A DNA stretch of 55,599 nucleotides from an uncultured Collinsella sp. (GTDB taxonomy: Bacteria > Actinomycetota > Coriobacteriia > Coriobacteriales > Coriobacteriaceae), in assembly GCA_949287065.1 (NCBI GenBank), contig CASEEV010000023.1:1-55599 (forward strand), read 5' to 3'. A program made the position numbers and the translations under genes. Below are positions 8,435 to 16,988 of this stretch, one piece after another; positions within the stretch are counted from its first letter, which is position 1; every line of letters starts with the position of its first letter. The notes beneath the pieces are model-generated. The model was not told the DNA's origin and ran no database searches. It saw only the letters and a program-made list of their open reading frames with translations.

Positions 8435-10627
8435 ATGTCGCTACATTTTGACAGCGCCGCGGGCACCTTCACCATCCAAACGGCCAACACCACGTACCAG
8501 ATGAAGGTTGACGAGTACGGTTATCTACTGCACCTCTACTACGGCGCCCGTACCGAGGGCTGTTTGGACTACCTGGTCACGTACGCCGACCGAAGCGGCA
8601 TGTGCGCGAGCCCGCACGACGTGGCGGACCGCACGTACTCGCTCGACGTGCTGCCTCAGGAGTACGCCTTCCAGGGTGCCGGCGACATGCGCAACCCGCT
8701 CCTCGTCGTTCGAGACGCCGAGGGCACCTTCGGCTGCGACCTGCGTTACGTGCGCCACGAGATCCGGGACGGCAAGTACGGCCTGCCCGGGTTCCCGGCG
8801 GTGTACTCCGAGTCCGCAGACGACGACGCCCAGTCCCTCTCGGTGGTTCTCGCCGACAAGCGCATCGGCCTCGAGATCGAGCTTCTCTACGGCGTGCTGC
8901 CCAAGCTCGACATCGTGACCCGCGCTGCGATCATCCGCAACACCGGCTCGAAGAAGTTCGTGCTCAAGCGCGCGCAGACCGCCTGCCTCGACATGGTGCA
9001 CGGCGACTTCGACGTCATCACCTTCGACGGGCGCCATGCCATGGAGCGCCGCCCGAGCCGCCGTGCCGTAACGCACGGTTCGTTCTCGGTGGGCAGCCGC
9101 CGCGGCATGTCGTCCAACCAGTACAACCCCGTCATGATCCTCACCGACCGCGACACCACCGAGACCTCGGGCCGCGCATGGTCCATGAGCTTCGTCTACA
9201 GCGGCGGTTTCCTGGCCGAGGTCGAGAAAGACCAGTACGAGCAGGTTCGCATGCAGATGGGCCTCTCCGATGAGCAGTTCTCCTATCCGCTCGAGCCGGG
9301 CGAGCAGTTCGTGGTACCCGAGGTCATCATGACCTATTCGGGCGCCGGCCTCGAGAAGATCTCGCACAACCTGCACCGCTGCATCCGTAAGCACGTGTGC
9401 CGCGGCCCGTGGCGCGACCGACCCCGTCCGATTCTGCTCAACAGCTGGGAAGCGGCCTACTTCGACTTCACCGGCGACAGCCTGTGCCGTCTGGCCGACA
9501 AGGCCGCCGAGCTCGGCCTCGACATGCTCGTCATGGACGACGGCTGGTTCGGCAACCGCTGCGACGACCTGCGCGCGCTCGGCGACTGGACCGTGAACGA
9601 GGAGAAGCTCGGCGGCTCGCTCAAGCAGCTCGTTGACTACGTCAACGCCGAGGGCCTCAAGTTCGGCATCTGGGTCGAGCCCGAGATGGTGAGCGAGGAC
9701 AGCGATCTCTACCGCGCTCACCCCGACTGGGCGCTCGCGATTCCGGGCAAGGACCCGGCGCTCGGCCGCGACCAGCTCGTGCTCGACATGAGCCGCGCCG
9801 ACGTGCGCGAGAACATTTTCGAGCAGCTCTGCGCGGTTCTCGACCAAGCCAACATCGAGTACCTCAAGTGGGACTACAACCGCAGCATCGTGGACGTGTA
9901 CTCGCGTTTTGCCACCGACCAGGGCAAGGTGCTCTACGACTACATCGCGGGTCTCTACGAGCTGCTCGAGCGTTTGGTCGAGCGCTACCCGAACCTCCTC
10001 ATCGAGGGGTGCTCCGCGGGCGGCGGCCGCTTTGACGTGGGCATGCTCTACTACACGCCCCAGATCTGGACGTCCGACAACACCGACGCGCACGACCGCA
10101 TGACCATCCAGTACGGCACGTCGTTCGGATACCCCTGCTCCGCGGTGGGCGCGCACGTCTCTGCCTGCCCCAACGAGATCAACGGGCGCGAGGTTCCGCT
10201 GAGCGCGCGCGGCCTGGTTGCCATGGCGGGCGGCGGCTTTGGCTACGAGCTCGACCTGGTCGAGCTGCCTGAGCGCGCCTGGGAGATCATCACCCATCAG
10301 ATCGAGACGTACCGCGAGATCGAGCACCTCGTGCGCGAGGGCCTGTACTACCGCCTGTCCTCTCCCAAGAAGGACCCGGTGTGCGCATGGGAGTTTGCTG
10401 CCGAGGACGGCAGCGAGGCTATCGTGTGCGCCGTGGTTATCGAGGTAGAGGGCTACGGCGTGGCCGATTACGTGGTGCCGCGCGGCCTGACGCCCGGTGC
10501 CATGTACCGCGAGGTCAATTCCGACAAGGTCTACCCGGCAGACGCGCTCATGGACATGGGCATTCCGCTGCCGATTTCGAGCGCGCCGTACATGAGCCGC
10601 ATGTACCGCTTCGAGCGGATCGGCTAA
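8435..10627 (+). CDS. aga: GH36 alpha-galactosidase
   Basis: A 730-aa enzyme, the usual length of bacterial GH36 alpha-galactosidases. It removes terminal alpha-1,6-galactose from raffinose, melibiose and stachyose. Family landmarks in order are LDMLVMDDGWFGNR, GLKFGIWVEPEMVSEDS, YLKWDYNR with nucleophile Asp480, EGCSAGGGRFD, and WTSDNTDAHDR with acid/base Asp548. There is no signal peptide, so it acts in the cytosol on imported sugar, consistent with the adjacent importer. GAGGAGC before the ATG supports the start. It is flanked by terminators on both sides, so it may be transcribed alone. Confidence 0.96.
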   Translation: MSLHFDSAAGTFTIQTANTTYQMKVDEYGYLLHLYYGARTEGCLDYLVTYADRSGMCASPHDVADRTYSLDVLPQEYAFQGAGDMRNPLLVVRDAEGTFGCDLRYVRHEIRDGKYGLPGFPAVYSESADDDAQSLSVVLADKRIGLEIELLYGVLPKLDIVTRAAIIRNTGSKKFVLKRAQTACLDMVHGDFDVITFDGRHAMERRPSRRAVTHGSFSVGSRRGMSSNQYNPVMILTDRDTTETSGRAWSMSFVYSGGFLAEVEKDQYEQVRMQMGLSDEQFSYPLEPGEQFVVPEVIMTYSGAGLEKISHNLHRCIRKHVCRGPWRDRPRPILLNSWEAAYFDFTGDSLCRLADKAAELGLDMLVMDDGWFGNRCDDLRALGDWTVNEEKLGGSLKQLVDYVNAEGLKFGIWVEPEMVSEDSDLYRAHPDWALAIPGKDPALGRDQLVLDMSRADVRENIFEQLCAVLDQANIEYLKWDYNRSIVDVYSRFATDQGKVLYDYIAGLYELLERLVERYPNLLIEGCSAGGGRFDVGMLYYTPQIWTSDNTDAHDRMTIQYGTSFGYPCSAVGAHVSACPNEINGREVPLSARGLVAMAGGGFGYELDLVELPERAWEIITHQIETYREIEHLVREGLYYRLSSPKKDPVCAWEFAAEDGSEAIVCAVVIEVEGYGVADYVVPRGLTPGAMYREVNSDKVYPADALMDMGIPLPISSAPYMSRMYRFERIG

Positions 10628-10636
10628 CGTTTTGAT

Positions 10637-10670
10637 GCCCGGCGCACCCAAGGCGGGCGCCGGGCTGTTT
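10637..10670 (+). terminator. Intrinsic terminator after the alpha-galactosidase gene
   Basis: A perfect 9-bp stem, GCCCGGCGC (10637-10645) with GCGCCGGGC (10657-10665), followed by TGTTTTG, just 9 bp after the stop codon. Confidence 0.8.
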
Positions 10671-10822
10671 TGTGCGACCCGTTCGAACGCCCGGAGGCGG
10701 GCTTTAGCTGGCCGTTCACCGTCTTAACGTCGGCGGGCGGCGCGCCCGTGGGTACGAGAACGGTATCAGCACGGCTTAAGTGCGCACATACAGCAAACAA
10801 CCAAGTACAGAGAGGAGCAGCT

Positions 10823-12403
10823 ATGGCAGATAAGAAGTTCAGAAACGTTGAGGAGGCCACGTCGGCGCTTGTTGCCTACGCCCGCGAACGAGGGCTCATC
10901 GGCGAGGACGACGTCACCTACGTCACCAACATGCTGTTCGACGCTCTCAAGCATCAGCCCACCGGCGCGTTCATCCCCAAGGTGGGCGAGGCGCGCGCGA
11001 GCGAGCACACCTGCAAGCCCTCGCTCGAGAGCATCTTGGGCGCGCTTCTCGACTACGCGGTGGAGCACGAGCTTATCGACGGCGGCATTGCGAGTCGCGA
11101 TCTGTTCGACACCCGCCTCATGGGCTGCGTCACGCCGCGCCCGAGCGAGGTCACGCGCGAGTTCTGGAGGCGCTACGACGAGTCGCCCAAGGCGGCGACC
11201 GACTACCTGTACCGCCTTGCCCTCGACTCCGACTACATTCGCTCGTACCGCATTGCCAAGGACCGCAAGTGGGTTACCAAGACCCCGTACGGCAAGCTCG
11301 ACATCACGATCAACCTCTCCAAGCCCGAGAAGGACCCCAAGGCAATCGCCGCCGCGCTCAAGAAGAAAAGCGGCGACGAGCCGTACCCGCGCTGCCAGCT
11401 CTGCCCCGAGAACGTGGGCTACGCGGGGCGCCTTGACCACCCGGCGCGCGAGACCATTCGCCTGATCCCGCTGACGCTTGCCGGCGAGAAGTGGTACATG
11501 CAGTACAGCCCCTACGTGTACTACAACGAGCACTGCATAGTGCTGTCCGAGCGTCACGTGCCCATGAAGATCAACACCACCACGTTCGTGCGCCTGCTCG
11601 AGTTTGTCGAGATGTTCCCGCACTACACCGTGGGCTCCAACGCCGACCTGCCCATCGTGGGCGGCTCGATTCTCACGCACGAGCACTACCAGGGCGGCTG
11701 CTACGAGTTTGCCATGGCGCGCGCCGACCTGCGCGAGAAGATCTCGTTCGCCGGCTTCGATGACGTCGAGGCGGGCATCGTTAACTGGCCGATGTCGGTC
11801 ATCCGCCTGGATGCGGCGGACCCGGCGCGTCTCGTGACGCTGGCCGACAAGATCCTCACGGCATGGCGCCGCTACAGCGACGAGTCGGTGGGCGTGCTTG
11901 CCGTGACCGATGACACGCCGCACAACACCATCACCCCGATCGCGCGTCGCCGTGGCGAGGGCTTTGAGCTTGACCTGGTGCTGCGCAACAACCGCACCAC
12001 CGACGAGTACCCCCTGGGCATCTTCCATCCGCATCAGGAGCTCCATCACATCAAGAAGGAGAACATCGGCCTCATCGAGGTCATGGGCCTGGCTGTGCTG
12101 CCGGCGCGCCTTCTGGGCGAGATGAACCGTCTGAAGCAGGCCATTCTCTCCGGCGAGGACCCCGCCCAGGTTCGCGAGATCGCCTCGCACGGCGCGTGGG
12201 CGCACGAGATCCTGAAGAAGCACCCCGAGTACGCGCCCGAGAACGTCGACAACATCGGCGAGGCCGGACGCGACGAGCTCACGGCCATCATCGAAGAGGA
12301 GATCGGCCTGGTGTTTGCGCAGGTGCTCGAGCAGTGCGCGGTCTTTGCCGACACCGAGGACGGGCGCGCGGCCTTTGGGCGCTTCATCGAGAGCGTGCGC
12401 TAG
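10823..12403 (+). CDS. galT: Galactose-1-phosphate uridylyltransferase, class II
   Basis: A 526-aa enzyme of the long GalT2 family found in Firmicutes and Actinobacteria, much longer than the E. coli type. It exchanges galactose-1-phosphate with UDP-glucose to give UDP-galactose and glucose-1-phosphate. The active-site histidines lie in GGSILTHEHYQGG; PRCQLCPENVGYAGR is another family signature and may bind a metal. The start is the ATG at 10823 after AGAGGAGCAGCT. It sits 52 bp before galK, so the pair is probably an operon using galactose released by the GH36 enzyme. galE is not in this window. Confidence 0.95.
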   Translation: MADKKFRNVEEATSALVAYARERGLIGEDDVTYVTNMLFDALKHQPTGAFIPKVGEARASEHTCKPSLESILGALLDYAVEHELIDGGIASRDLFDTRLMGCVTPRPSEVTREFWRRYDESPKAATDYLYRLALDSDYIRSYRIAKDRKWVTKTPYGKLDITINLSKPEKDPKAIAAALKKKSGDEPYPRCQLCPENVGYAGRLDHPARETIRLIPLTLAGEKWYMQYSPYVYYNEHCIVLSERHVPMKINTTTFVRLLEFVEMFPHYTVGSNADLPIVGGSILTHEHYQGGCYEFAMARADLREKISFAGFDDVEAGIVNWPMSVIRLDAADPARLVTLADKILTAWRRYSDESVGVLAVTDDTPHNTITPIARRRGEGFELDLVLRNNRTTDEYPLGIFHPHQELHHIKKENIGLIEVMGLAVLPARLLGEMNRLKQAILSGEDPAQVREIASHGAWAHEILKKHPEYAPENVDNIGEAGRDELTAIIEEEIGLVFAQVLEQCAVFADTEDGRAAFGRFIESVR

Positions 12404-12455
12404 GAGCAGACGATAGCGGGCGGGCCGCAGGCGCGGTCCCCGAGAAAGGAGACTC

Positions 12456-13709
12456 ATGAGCTCTTCTGATATGACGCTTCAGCTTGTGTACGGCGACGCC
12501 GCCCCGGCGGCGGCCGAGCGCTTTGCCGCACTGGGCAAGCGCTTTACGGAGGCTTTTGGCGAGGCTTCGACCGAGTGCTTCTCGGCGCCTGGCCGCACCG
12601 AGATCATCGGCAACCACACTGACCACAACGGCGGCAAGATCCTGGCTGCGAGCATCATCATGGATACGGTCGCCGTGGCGGCTCCGAGCGGCAACAGCAC
12701 GGTGACCATCATTTCCGAGGGCTACCCCGATCCCATCGTGGTAGATATCGACAAGCTCGCCGATGTGCCGCACTGCCAGGGGAGCGTCTCGCTCGTTGCC
12801 GGCATGCTCGTTGCCGCGCGCGAGAAGGGCTACGAGATCGGCGGCTTCAACGCGACCGTCTCGTCCGAGGTTATCCCCGCGGCGGGCGTGAGCTCGTCCG
12901 CGTCGTTCGAGATGCTCGTCTGCGCGATTATCGACCATCTCTTCAACGGCGACGCCATCGACACCGCCGACTACGCCCGCATCGGCCAGTACGCCGAGAA
13001 CCATTACTGGGACAAGGCATCCGGCCTCATGGACCAGATGGCGTGCGCCGTGGGCGGCACCATCTACCTCGACTTCTCCGACGGCGTGAGCTATGAGAAG
13101 GTCGACTTCTCCTACGACGCGCTCGGTTGCGACCTGGTGATCGTGAACACGGGCAAGGGCCATGCCGACCTCTCGGCCGAGTACTCCTCGGTTCCCGGCG
13201 AGATGCGCGCGGTGGCTTCCGAGCTCGGGGTCGAGAACCTGTGCGCCACCAAGGAGGACGTGCTTCTCGACAAGATCGCAGGACTGCGCGGCAAGATCAA
13301 CAACGACCGCGCCCTGCTGCGCGCCCTGCACTACTTTGAGGAGTGCGGCCGCGTGGAGAACGCCGTGAAGGCGCTGCAGGCGGGCGACCAGGCGCGCGTG
13401 CTCGAGCTTATCAAGGAGTCGGGCAACTCGTCGTGGAAGTGGCTGCAGAACGCCTATGTGGCGGGCGCGCCTGAGGAGCAGCCCATTCCGCTGGCCCTTG
13501 CCCTGACCGAGATCTTCCTCGAGAAGATCGGCGCGGGCGTGTGTAGGCTTCACGGCGGCGGCTTTGCCGGCGTGATCATGGCCGCCGTGCCCAAGGACCA
13601 CACCGCTGACTACATCGATTACATGGCGCGCGTCTTTGGACGCGACAACATCTACGAGACCGGCATTCGCCAGGTCGGCGCCACCTGCCTCGGCAGTCTG
13701 GAGGCATAA
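12456..13709 (+). CDS. galK: Galactokinase
   Basis: A 417-aa GHMP-family kinase phosphorylating galactose at C1 with ATP, the first step of the Leloir pathway. The galactokinase signature is APGRTEIIGNHTDHNGG (about residues 46-62), the GHMP ATP loop is VIPAAGVSSSASFE, and the C-terminal motif is RLHGGGFAGVIMA. GAAAGGAGA precedes the ATG. It is co-oriented with galT and followed by two stacked terminators. Confidence 0.96.
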   Translation: MSSSDMTLQLVYGDAAPAAAERFAALGKRFTEAFGEASTECFSAPGRTEIIGNHTDHNGGKILAASIIMDTVAVAAPSGNSTVTIISEGYPDPIVVDIDKLADVPHCQGSVSLVAGMLVAAREKGYEIGGFNATVSSEVIPAAGVSSSASFEMLVCAIIDHLFNGDAIDTADYARIGQYAENHYWDKASGLMDQMACAVGGTIYLDFSDGVSYEKVDFSYDALGCDLVIVNTGKGHADLSAEYSSVPGEMRAVASELGVENLCATKEDVLLDKIAGLRGKINNDRALLRALHYFEECGRVENAVKALQAGDQARVLELIKESGNSSWKWLQNAYVAGAPEEQPIPLALALTEIFLEKIGAGVCRLHGGGFAGVIMAAVPKDHTADYIDYMARVFGRDNIYETGIRQVGATCLGSLEA

Positions 13710-13719
13710 GCACACTCTG

Positions 13720-13757
13720 GCGAGCGCGCGACGCATTCCCGCGCGCTCGCTTGTTGT
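13720..13757 (+). terminator. Terminator 1 after galK
   Basis: An 11-bp perfect stem, GCGAGCGCGCG (13720-13730) with CGCGCGCTCGC (13740-13750), then TTGTTGT, beginning 10 bp after the stop codon. Confidence 0.75.
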
Positions 13758-13760
13758 GTG

Positions 13761-13801
13761 GCGCGCGCACGGAGCGGGAGCCGTGCGCGCGCTTTTTCTT
13801 T
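13761..13801 (+). terminator. Terminator 2 after galK
   Basis: A 12-bp perfect stem, GCGCGCGCACGG (13761-13772) with CCGTGCGCGCGC (13781-13792), followed by TTTTTCTTT. With the preceding hairpin it makes a tandem stop isolating the galactose block. Confidence 0.85.
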
Positions 13802-13810
13802 AGCTCTTTG

Positions 13811-13964
13811 TAAGATGAGCCCTACAAGATGAGTCCTACAAGATTACGCAGTCAAACGGATCTGCCGGAAGATTACGCCAAGTCGCAGGTATTGGGCGAA
13901 TTGGCCGAGTACCTTCGTTTGGCTGCGTAATCTTGCGGCAAAGACAGGTGTTTGCGTAATCTTG
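13811..13964. repeat. Cluster of AAGATTACGC words, direct and inverted
   Basis: Two tandem 14-mers (AAGATGAGCCCTAC, AAGATGAGTCCTAC) lead into CAAGATTACGCA (13839-13850). Then come GAAGATTACGCC (13868-13879) and the inverted forms TGCGTAATCTTG (13924-13935) and TGCGTAATCTTG (13953-13964). The 20-mer at 13839-13858 pairs with 13916-13935 at 19 of 20 positions. The same 11-12-base word recurs at 16984 and 33699. The cluster fills the gap between the galK terminators and the metallophosphoesterase gene and has no coding signal. Confidence 0.8.
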
Positions 13965-13988
13965 TGGTGGCGTTCTGGTCTGTGAGGC

Positions 13989-14636
13989 CTAGATCGACTC
14001 GACGGGGAAGAACAGGCGCCTGCTGCGCGCGGGCAAACGGTCCTCGGGGATGTCGATGATCTGCGCGCCGCAGACGTTTACGAGCGTCGTGCCGCTCGGG
14101 TGGTGCCGCACGCGCTCGATGCGTCCGTACTCGGGATGAATGTGGCCGTGCAGCAGATACGACGGCTTGAGCTGGTCGAGCACGGTGTTGAACGCGTCAA
14201 AGCCCCGGTGCGGCAGGTCGCTCATATCGCCGTAGCCGCGCGCCGGTGCATGGGTGACGATCATGTCGACCCCTCCCGCGGCGTAGGCGAGAAGCGCCAT
14301 GCGCGTGGCGCGGCGATACATCTCCGACTCGGTGAAGCCGTACACGCGGTCGTTGTACTTGATCGAGCCTCCGAGCCCCATGAGGCGCAGCCCCTGAAAC
14401 TCGCGAATATGCCCCTCGATGGAAATGCAGCCCTCGGGAAGGTGCTGGCGGTACTCGGTGTCGTGGTTGCCCCATACGTACACGAGTGGCACGTTGGCAA
14501 GCGTGACGATATGCTCCAGGTAGCGCGCCGGCAGATCGCCGCACGAGATGATAAGGTCAACGCCCGCCATGCGGTCGCGGTCGTAAAAGTCGGTCAGCCA
14601 GCGCTCCTCGGTGTCGGCAATGGCAAGGATCTTCAT
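13989..14636 (-). CDS. Calcineurin-like metallophosphoesterase
   Basis: A 215-aa cytosolic protein with most metallophosphoesterase motifs in order: SCGDL (GD), WGNHDTEY (GNHD), VTHAPARG and LLHGHIHPEYG (GHxH). The first motif, usually DxH, reads IADTEE here, so one metal ligand is replaced by Glu. Its ATG overlaps the stop of the upstream ParB/BMP-like gene (ATGA), which means coupled translation and likely a joint function. The substrate is unknown; nucleotide or phosphodiester hydrolysis is the family norm. Confidence 0.82.
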   Translation of the reverse strand: MKILAIADTEERWLTDFYDRDRMAGVDLIISCGDLPARYLEHIVTLANVPLVYVWGNHDTEYRQHLPEGCISIEGHIREFQGLRLMGLGGSIKYNDRVYGFTESEMYRRATRMALLAYAAGGVDMIVTHAPARGYGDMSDLPHRGFDAFNTVLDQLKPSYLLHGHIHPEYGRIERVRHHPSGTTLVNVCGAQIIDIPEDRLPARSRRLFFPVESI

Positions 14637-16813
14637 TGCGCGTTCGCCCCTTCGGTACGGCCAAGGAATGTATCTGCAGGCGAGCCGGCATCCGCGGCCG
14701 GTGGATTGCCGGCTGCTGCGCCGTTGTCCTTCTCGGCGGCGTCGGGTCTCTCGTCCTTCTCCTCGATGATCGGAACAACGGGAGCATCCTCCTCAGGGAG
14801 CTTCTCGGCCATCTCTTCGGCGGCGAGAAGTGCGGCGGACCCCGTAGTCTTAGCCTCGCTCAGCACGGCGCTGACCTCGGGCGCAACGGGAATAAGCCCC
14901 GACACGTCGACTTTCTCGAGACTGTCGGCCGAAAGCTCGCGCTGCTTAGGGATCCGGCCGATGACGTTCTCGTTGAGCCAGCTCATACGCACGATCTCCT
15001 TGCTCGAGAGCCTCTCGGCTCCCTCGGGGCGCACCGTGCCCGCTTGGCTCACGAGCTTGCCTGCAAACGGGTTGGTGCGGCTGCTCAGAACCGACTCCCT
15101 CAGCACCTCCACCAGCGTTTTCTGCCCGCGCGGCAGCTCGTCGGAGAGGTTCACGTCGAGGATTCCCGTGCGCATGCCCCACCAGTAGTTGAGCGCCTGC
15201 CCGCGCCTCTCGTCGCCCTCCTCGCGCCACGCGTCGTTGCGGATCGACTGCACGATAAGCTCGTAGTAGTGCCCCCACATCCAGACGGGCTCGGCGAGGT
15301 GCGTCGTGGTGCCGTCCTTCTCGACGCGGTACAGGCCCCACGGGTCGTCGGGGCGCATGGGGTCGGGGTAGTCGCGCGCCGACACGATGCGCACGTCCGC
15401 CTCGCGCAGCTCGCGCCGCCAGTCGTAGTCTTTTGCCGAGAGCCACTTGAGGTAGACCTGGGCGTAGGGGTCGACCATGGCGGCGCCGATGGCAAACGCG
15501 TTGACCTCGGCAACGCTGCCGTACACGGGCGCTTCGGCCACGTAGCCTATGCGGTGGTTGTCGGCCATGCTCGCCGCCAGCGCGCCGAGCAGGAACTTGG
15601 CCTCGTACAGGCGCCCGCCAAACGTGCGGACGGCGCTGTGCGAAAGGCTGACCGAGCAGTTGATAAACGTGCGCTCGGGGTGCAGCACGGCGGCGCGAAG
15701 CGCCTGGCTCATCTGCGTGGGCGTGATGGTAACGATAAGGTCGGCGTCGAACTCAATGGCCTCGCCGACCGCCCAGTCAAACTCGTCGTCGGTTACGCAG
15801 TCGAGGTAGACCTTTGTCTTGATCGTGGCGCCGAGACGGTTCTCGAGCTCCAGGCGGCCCTTCTCATGCAGAGCGGTCCAGCCGGAGTTAAGCGGGTTGC
15901 GCTCGTAGATAAACGCCGCGCGAAACGGCTTGGCGTGCACCGCGGTTTTGTACAGCGACTTGAGCTCCGGCAGCAGCTTTGGCTTGGCCTTGCTCGTGGT
16001 CGGGTCCTCCAAGAAGGCGATGGACTCCTCCTTGTCCGAGGACACCACGAACTCGTTCCAGATGTGCCGGACCATCTTGCCGACCTCTGCCGGCGAGGCC
16101 TGCTGAATGCGTTCCTTCTCGTAGATCTTGAGGTAAATGAGAAAGGCGTCGCCGATCTCCATGGGAATGGCGTCGCCGCCGTTGGCGCGAAACGCGTCGG
16201 CAAACGCGCCGAACGTGGCGTCGAGCAGGCGCACCTGGTCGTCGGGCCAGGGGTCCTCGAGGTTCTGGTCGAAGAGGAAGGCGAGCTTGAGGTAGGAGCC
16301 CTCTTCGGCAAAGGTGATGCCGTAGACGGGGCACACGCGGTAAAAGCGCATGAACTCCTGGTAGATGCGCAGGGACTTGTCGTCGGAGGGCATGGGCACC
16401 ACGCGCGTGATCTTGGCGGGAATGGTGGGCATGCCGAGAAAGCGCATAACCGAGGTGCGCTTGTTGCCTTCCTGCACGTAAAAGCGCTGCAAAAACTCGT
16501 ACACCACGATGGGGTCGCGCAGGCCCTCGGCGCGTTGGGAGTCGATGAGGTCGCTCCACTTGCTGGCGAACTCGGAGCCGGGCTCCGCGAGCGGCATGAA
16601 CCCGCTCGAGAACATGTTCTGGCGGCCGTGCGTTTTGGTGCCCGCGATGAGCGACATGTCGATCTCGCGCGTGCCCACGGGGACCTCGCCGGCGCATCCG
16701 TAGCCCTTGAGGATGTCGTCGAGCGCGGGCGGATAGGGGTAATGACCGGCGGCTATCTCGGTCTGGAGTTCCTTCTGGCCGCGTTTGTACGCCTTGCGGT
16801 AATCGTCGAGCAT
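14633..16813 (-). CDS. Cytosolic protein with ParB-like and BMP (PnrA-like) domains
   Basis: A 726-aa protein starting at the ATG preceded by AAGGAGG with ideal spacing. Residues about 95-140 resemble a ParB/Srx-type domain (FYVQEGNKRTSVMRFLG). Residues about 295-560 resemble the basic membrane protein/PnrA nucleoside-binding domain (RAAFIYERNPLNSGWTALHE, ADLIVTITPTQ, YGSVAEVNAFAIGA). BMP domains normally belong to exported lipoproteins, but here there is no signal peptide or lipobox and the domain is internal, so it should be cytosolic. The last 120 residues are low-complexity, rich in Ala, Glu and Pro. It is coupled to the metallophosphoesterase. It may be an intracellular nucleoside or nucleotide sensor; this is inference. 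Confidence 0.75.
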   Translation of the reverse strand: MLDDYRKAYKRGQKELQTEIAAGHYPYPPALDDILKGYGCAGEVPVGTREIDMSLIAGTKTHGRQNMFSSGFMPLAEPGSEFASKWSDLIDSQRAEGLRDPIVVYEFLQRFYVQEGNKRTSVMRFLGMPTIPAKITRVVPMPSDDKSLRIYQEFMRFYRVCPVYGITFAEEGSYLKLAFLFDQNLEDPWPDDQVRLLDATFGAFADAFRANGGDAIPMEIGDAFLIYLKIYEKERIQQASPAEVGKMVRHIWNEFVVSSDKEESIAFLEDPTTSKAKPKLLPELKSLYKTAVHAKPFRAAFIYERNPLNSGWTALHEKGRLELENRLGATIKTKVYLDCVTDDEFDWAVGEAIEFDADLIVTITPTQMSQALRAAVLHPERTFINCSVSLSHSAVRTFGGRLYEAKFLLGALAASMADNHRIGYVAEAPVYGSVAEVNAFAIGAAMVDPYAQVYLKWLSAKDYDWRRELREADVRIVSARDYPDPMRPDDPWGLYRVEKDGTTTHLAEPVWMWGHYYELIVQSIRNDAWREEGDERRGQALNYWWGMRTGILDVNLSDELPRGQKTLVEVLRESVLSSRTNPFAGKLVSQAGTVRPEGAERLSSKEIVRMSWLNENVIGRIPKQRELSADSLEKVDVSGLIPVAPEVSAVLSEAKTTGSAALLAAEEMAEKLPEEDAPVVPIIEEKDERPDAAEKDNGAAAGNPPAADAGSPADTFLGRTEGANAQ

Positions 16814-16871
16814 GCGACCTCCTTGTCGGGCGCCGCGCCCTGCGCCCCGTCGGATAACTGGGTGGCATGCG

Positions 16872-16902
16872 CGTGCTTCTCCTCTAATAGTAGAGAAGCA
16901 CG
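16872..16902 (-). promoter_or_regulatory. Hairpin in the leader of the ParB/BMP-like gene
   Basis: CGTGCTTCTC (16872-16881) pairs perfectly with GAGAAGCACG (16893-16902). It lies 59 bp upstream of the start codon and downstream of the CmpB-like gene. There is no T-run on either side, so it is more likely a regulatory or processing site than a strong terminator. Confidence 0.4.
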
Positions 16903-16988
16903 AGGTCGGAAGATATGGCCGCAAGCGTTGAGAACCCGCTGCTACGGTATGCCCTCTTGCGCGCCAGGCGCCTTGTCGAACCACAAGA

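Noticed and set aside
8525-10651. A 708-aa minus-strand ORF opposite the alpha-galactosidase gene
   Set aside because: High GC creates long antisense frames; it is Ala/Val/Leu/His-rich low-complexity sequence with no family resemblance, while the plus strand encodes a clear GH36 enzyme.
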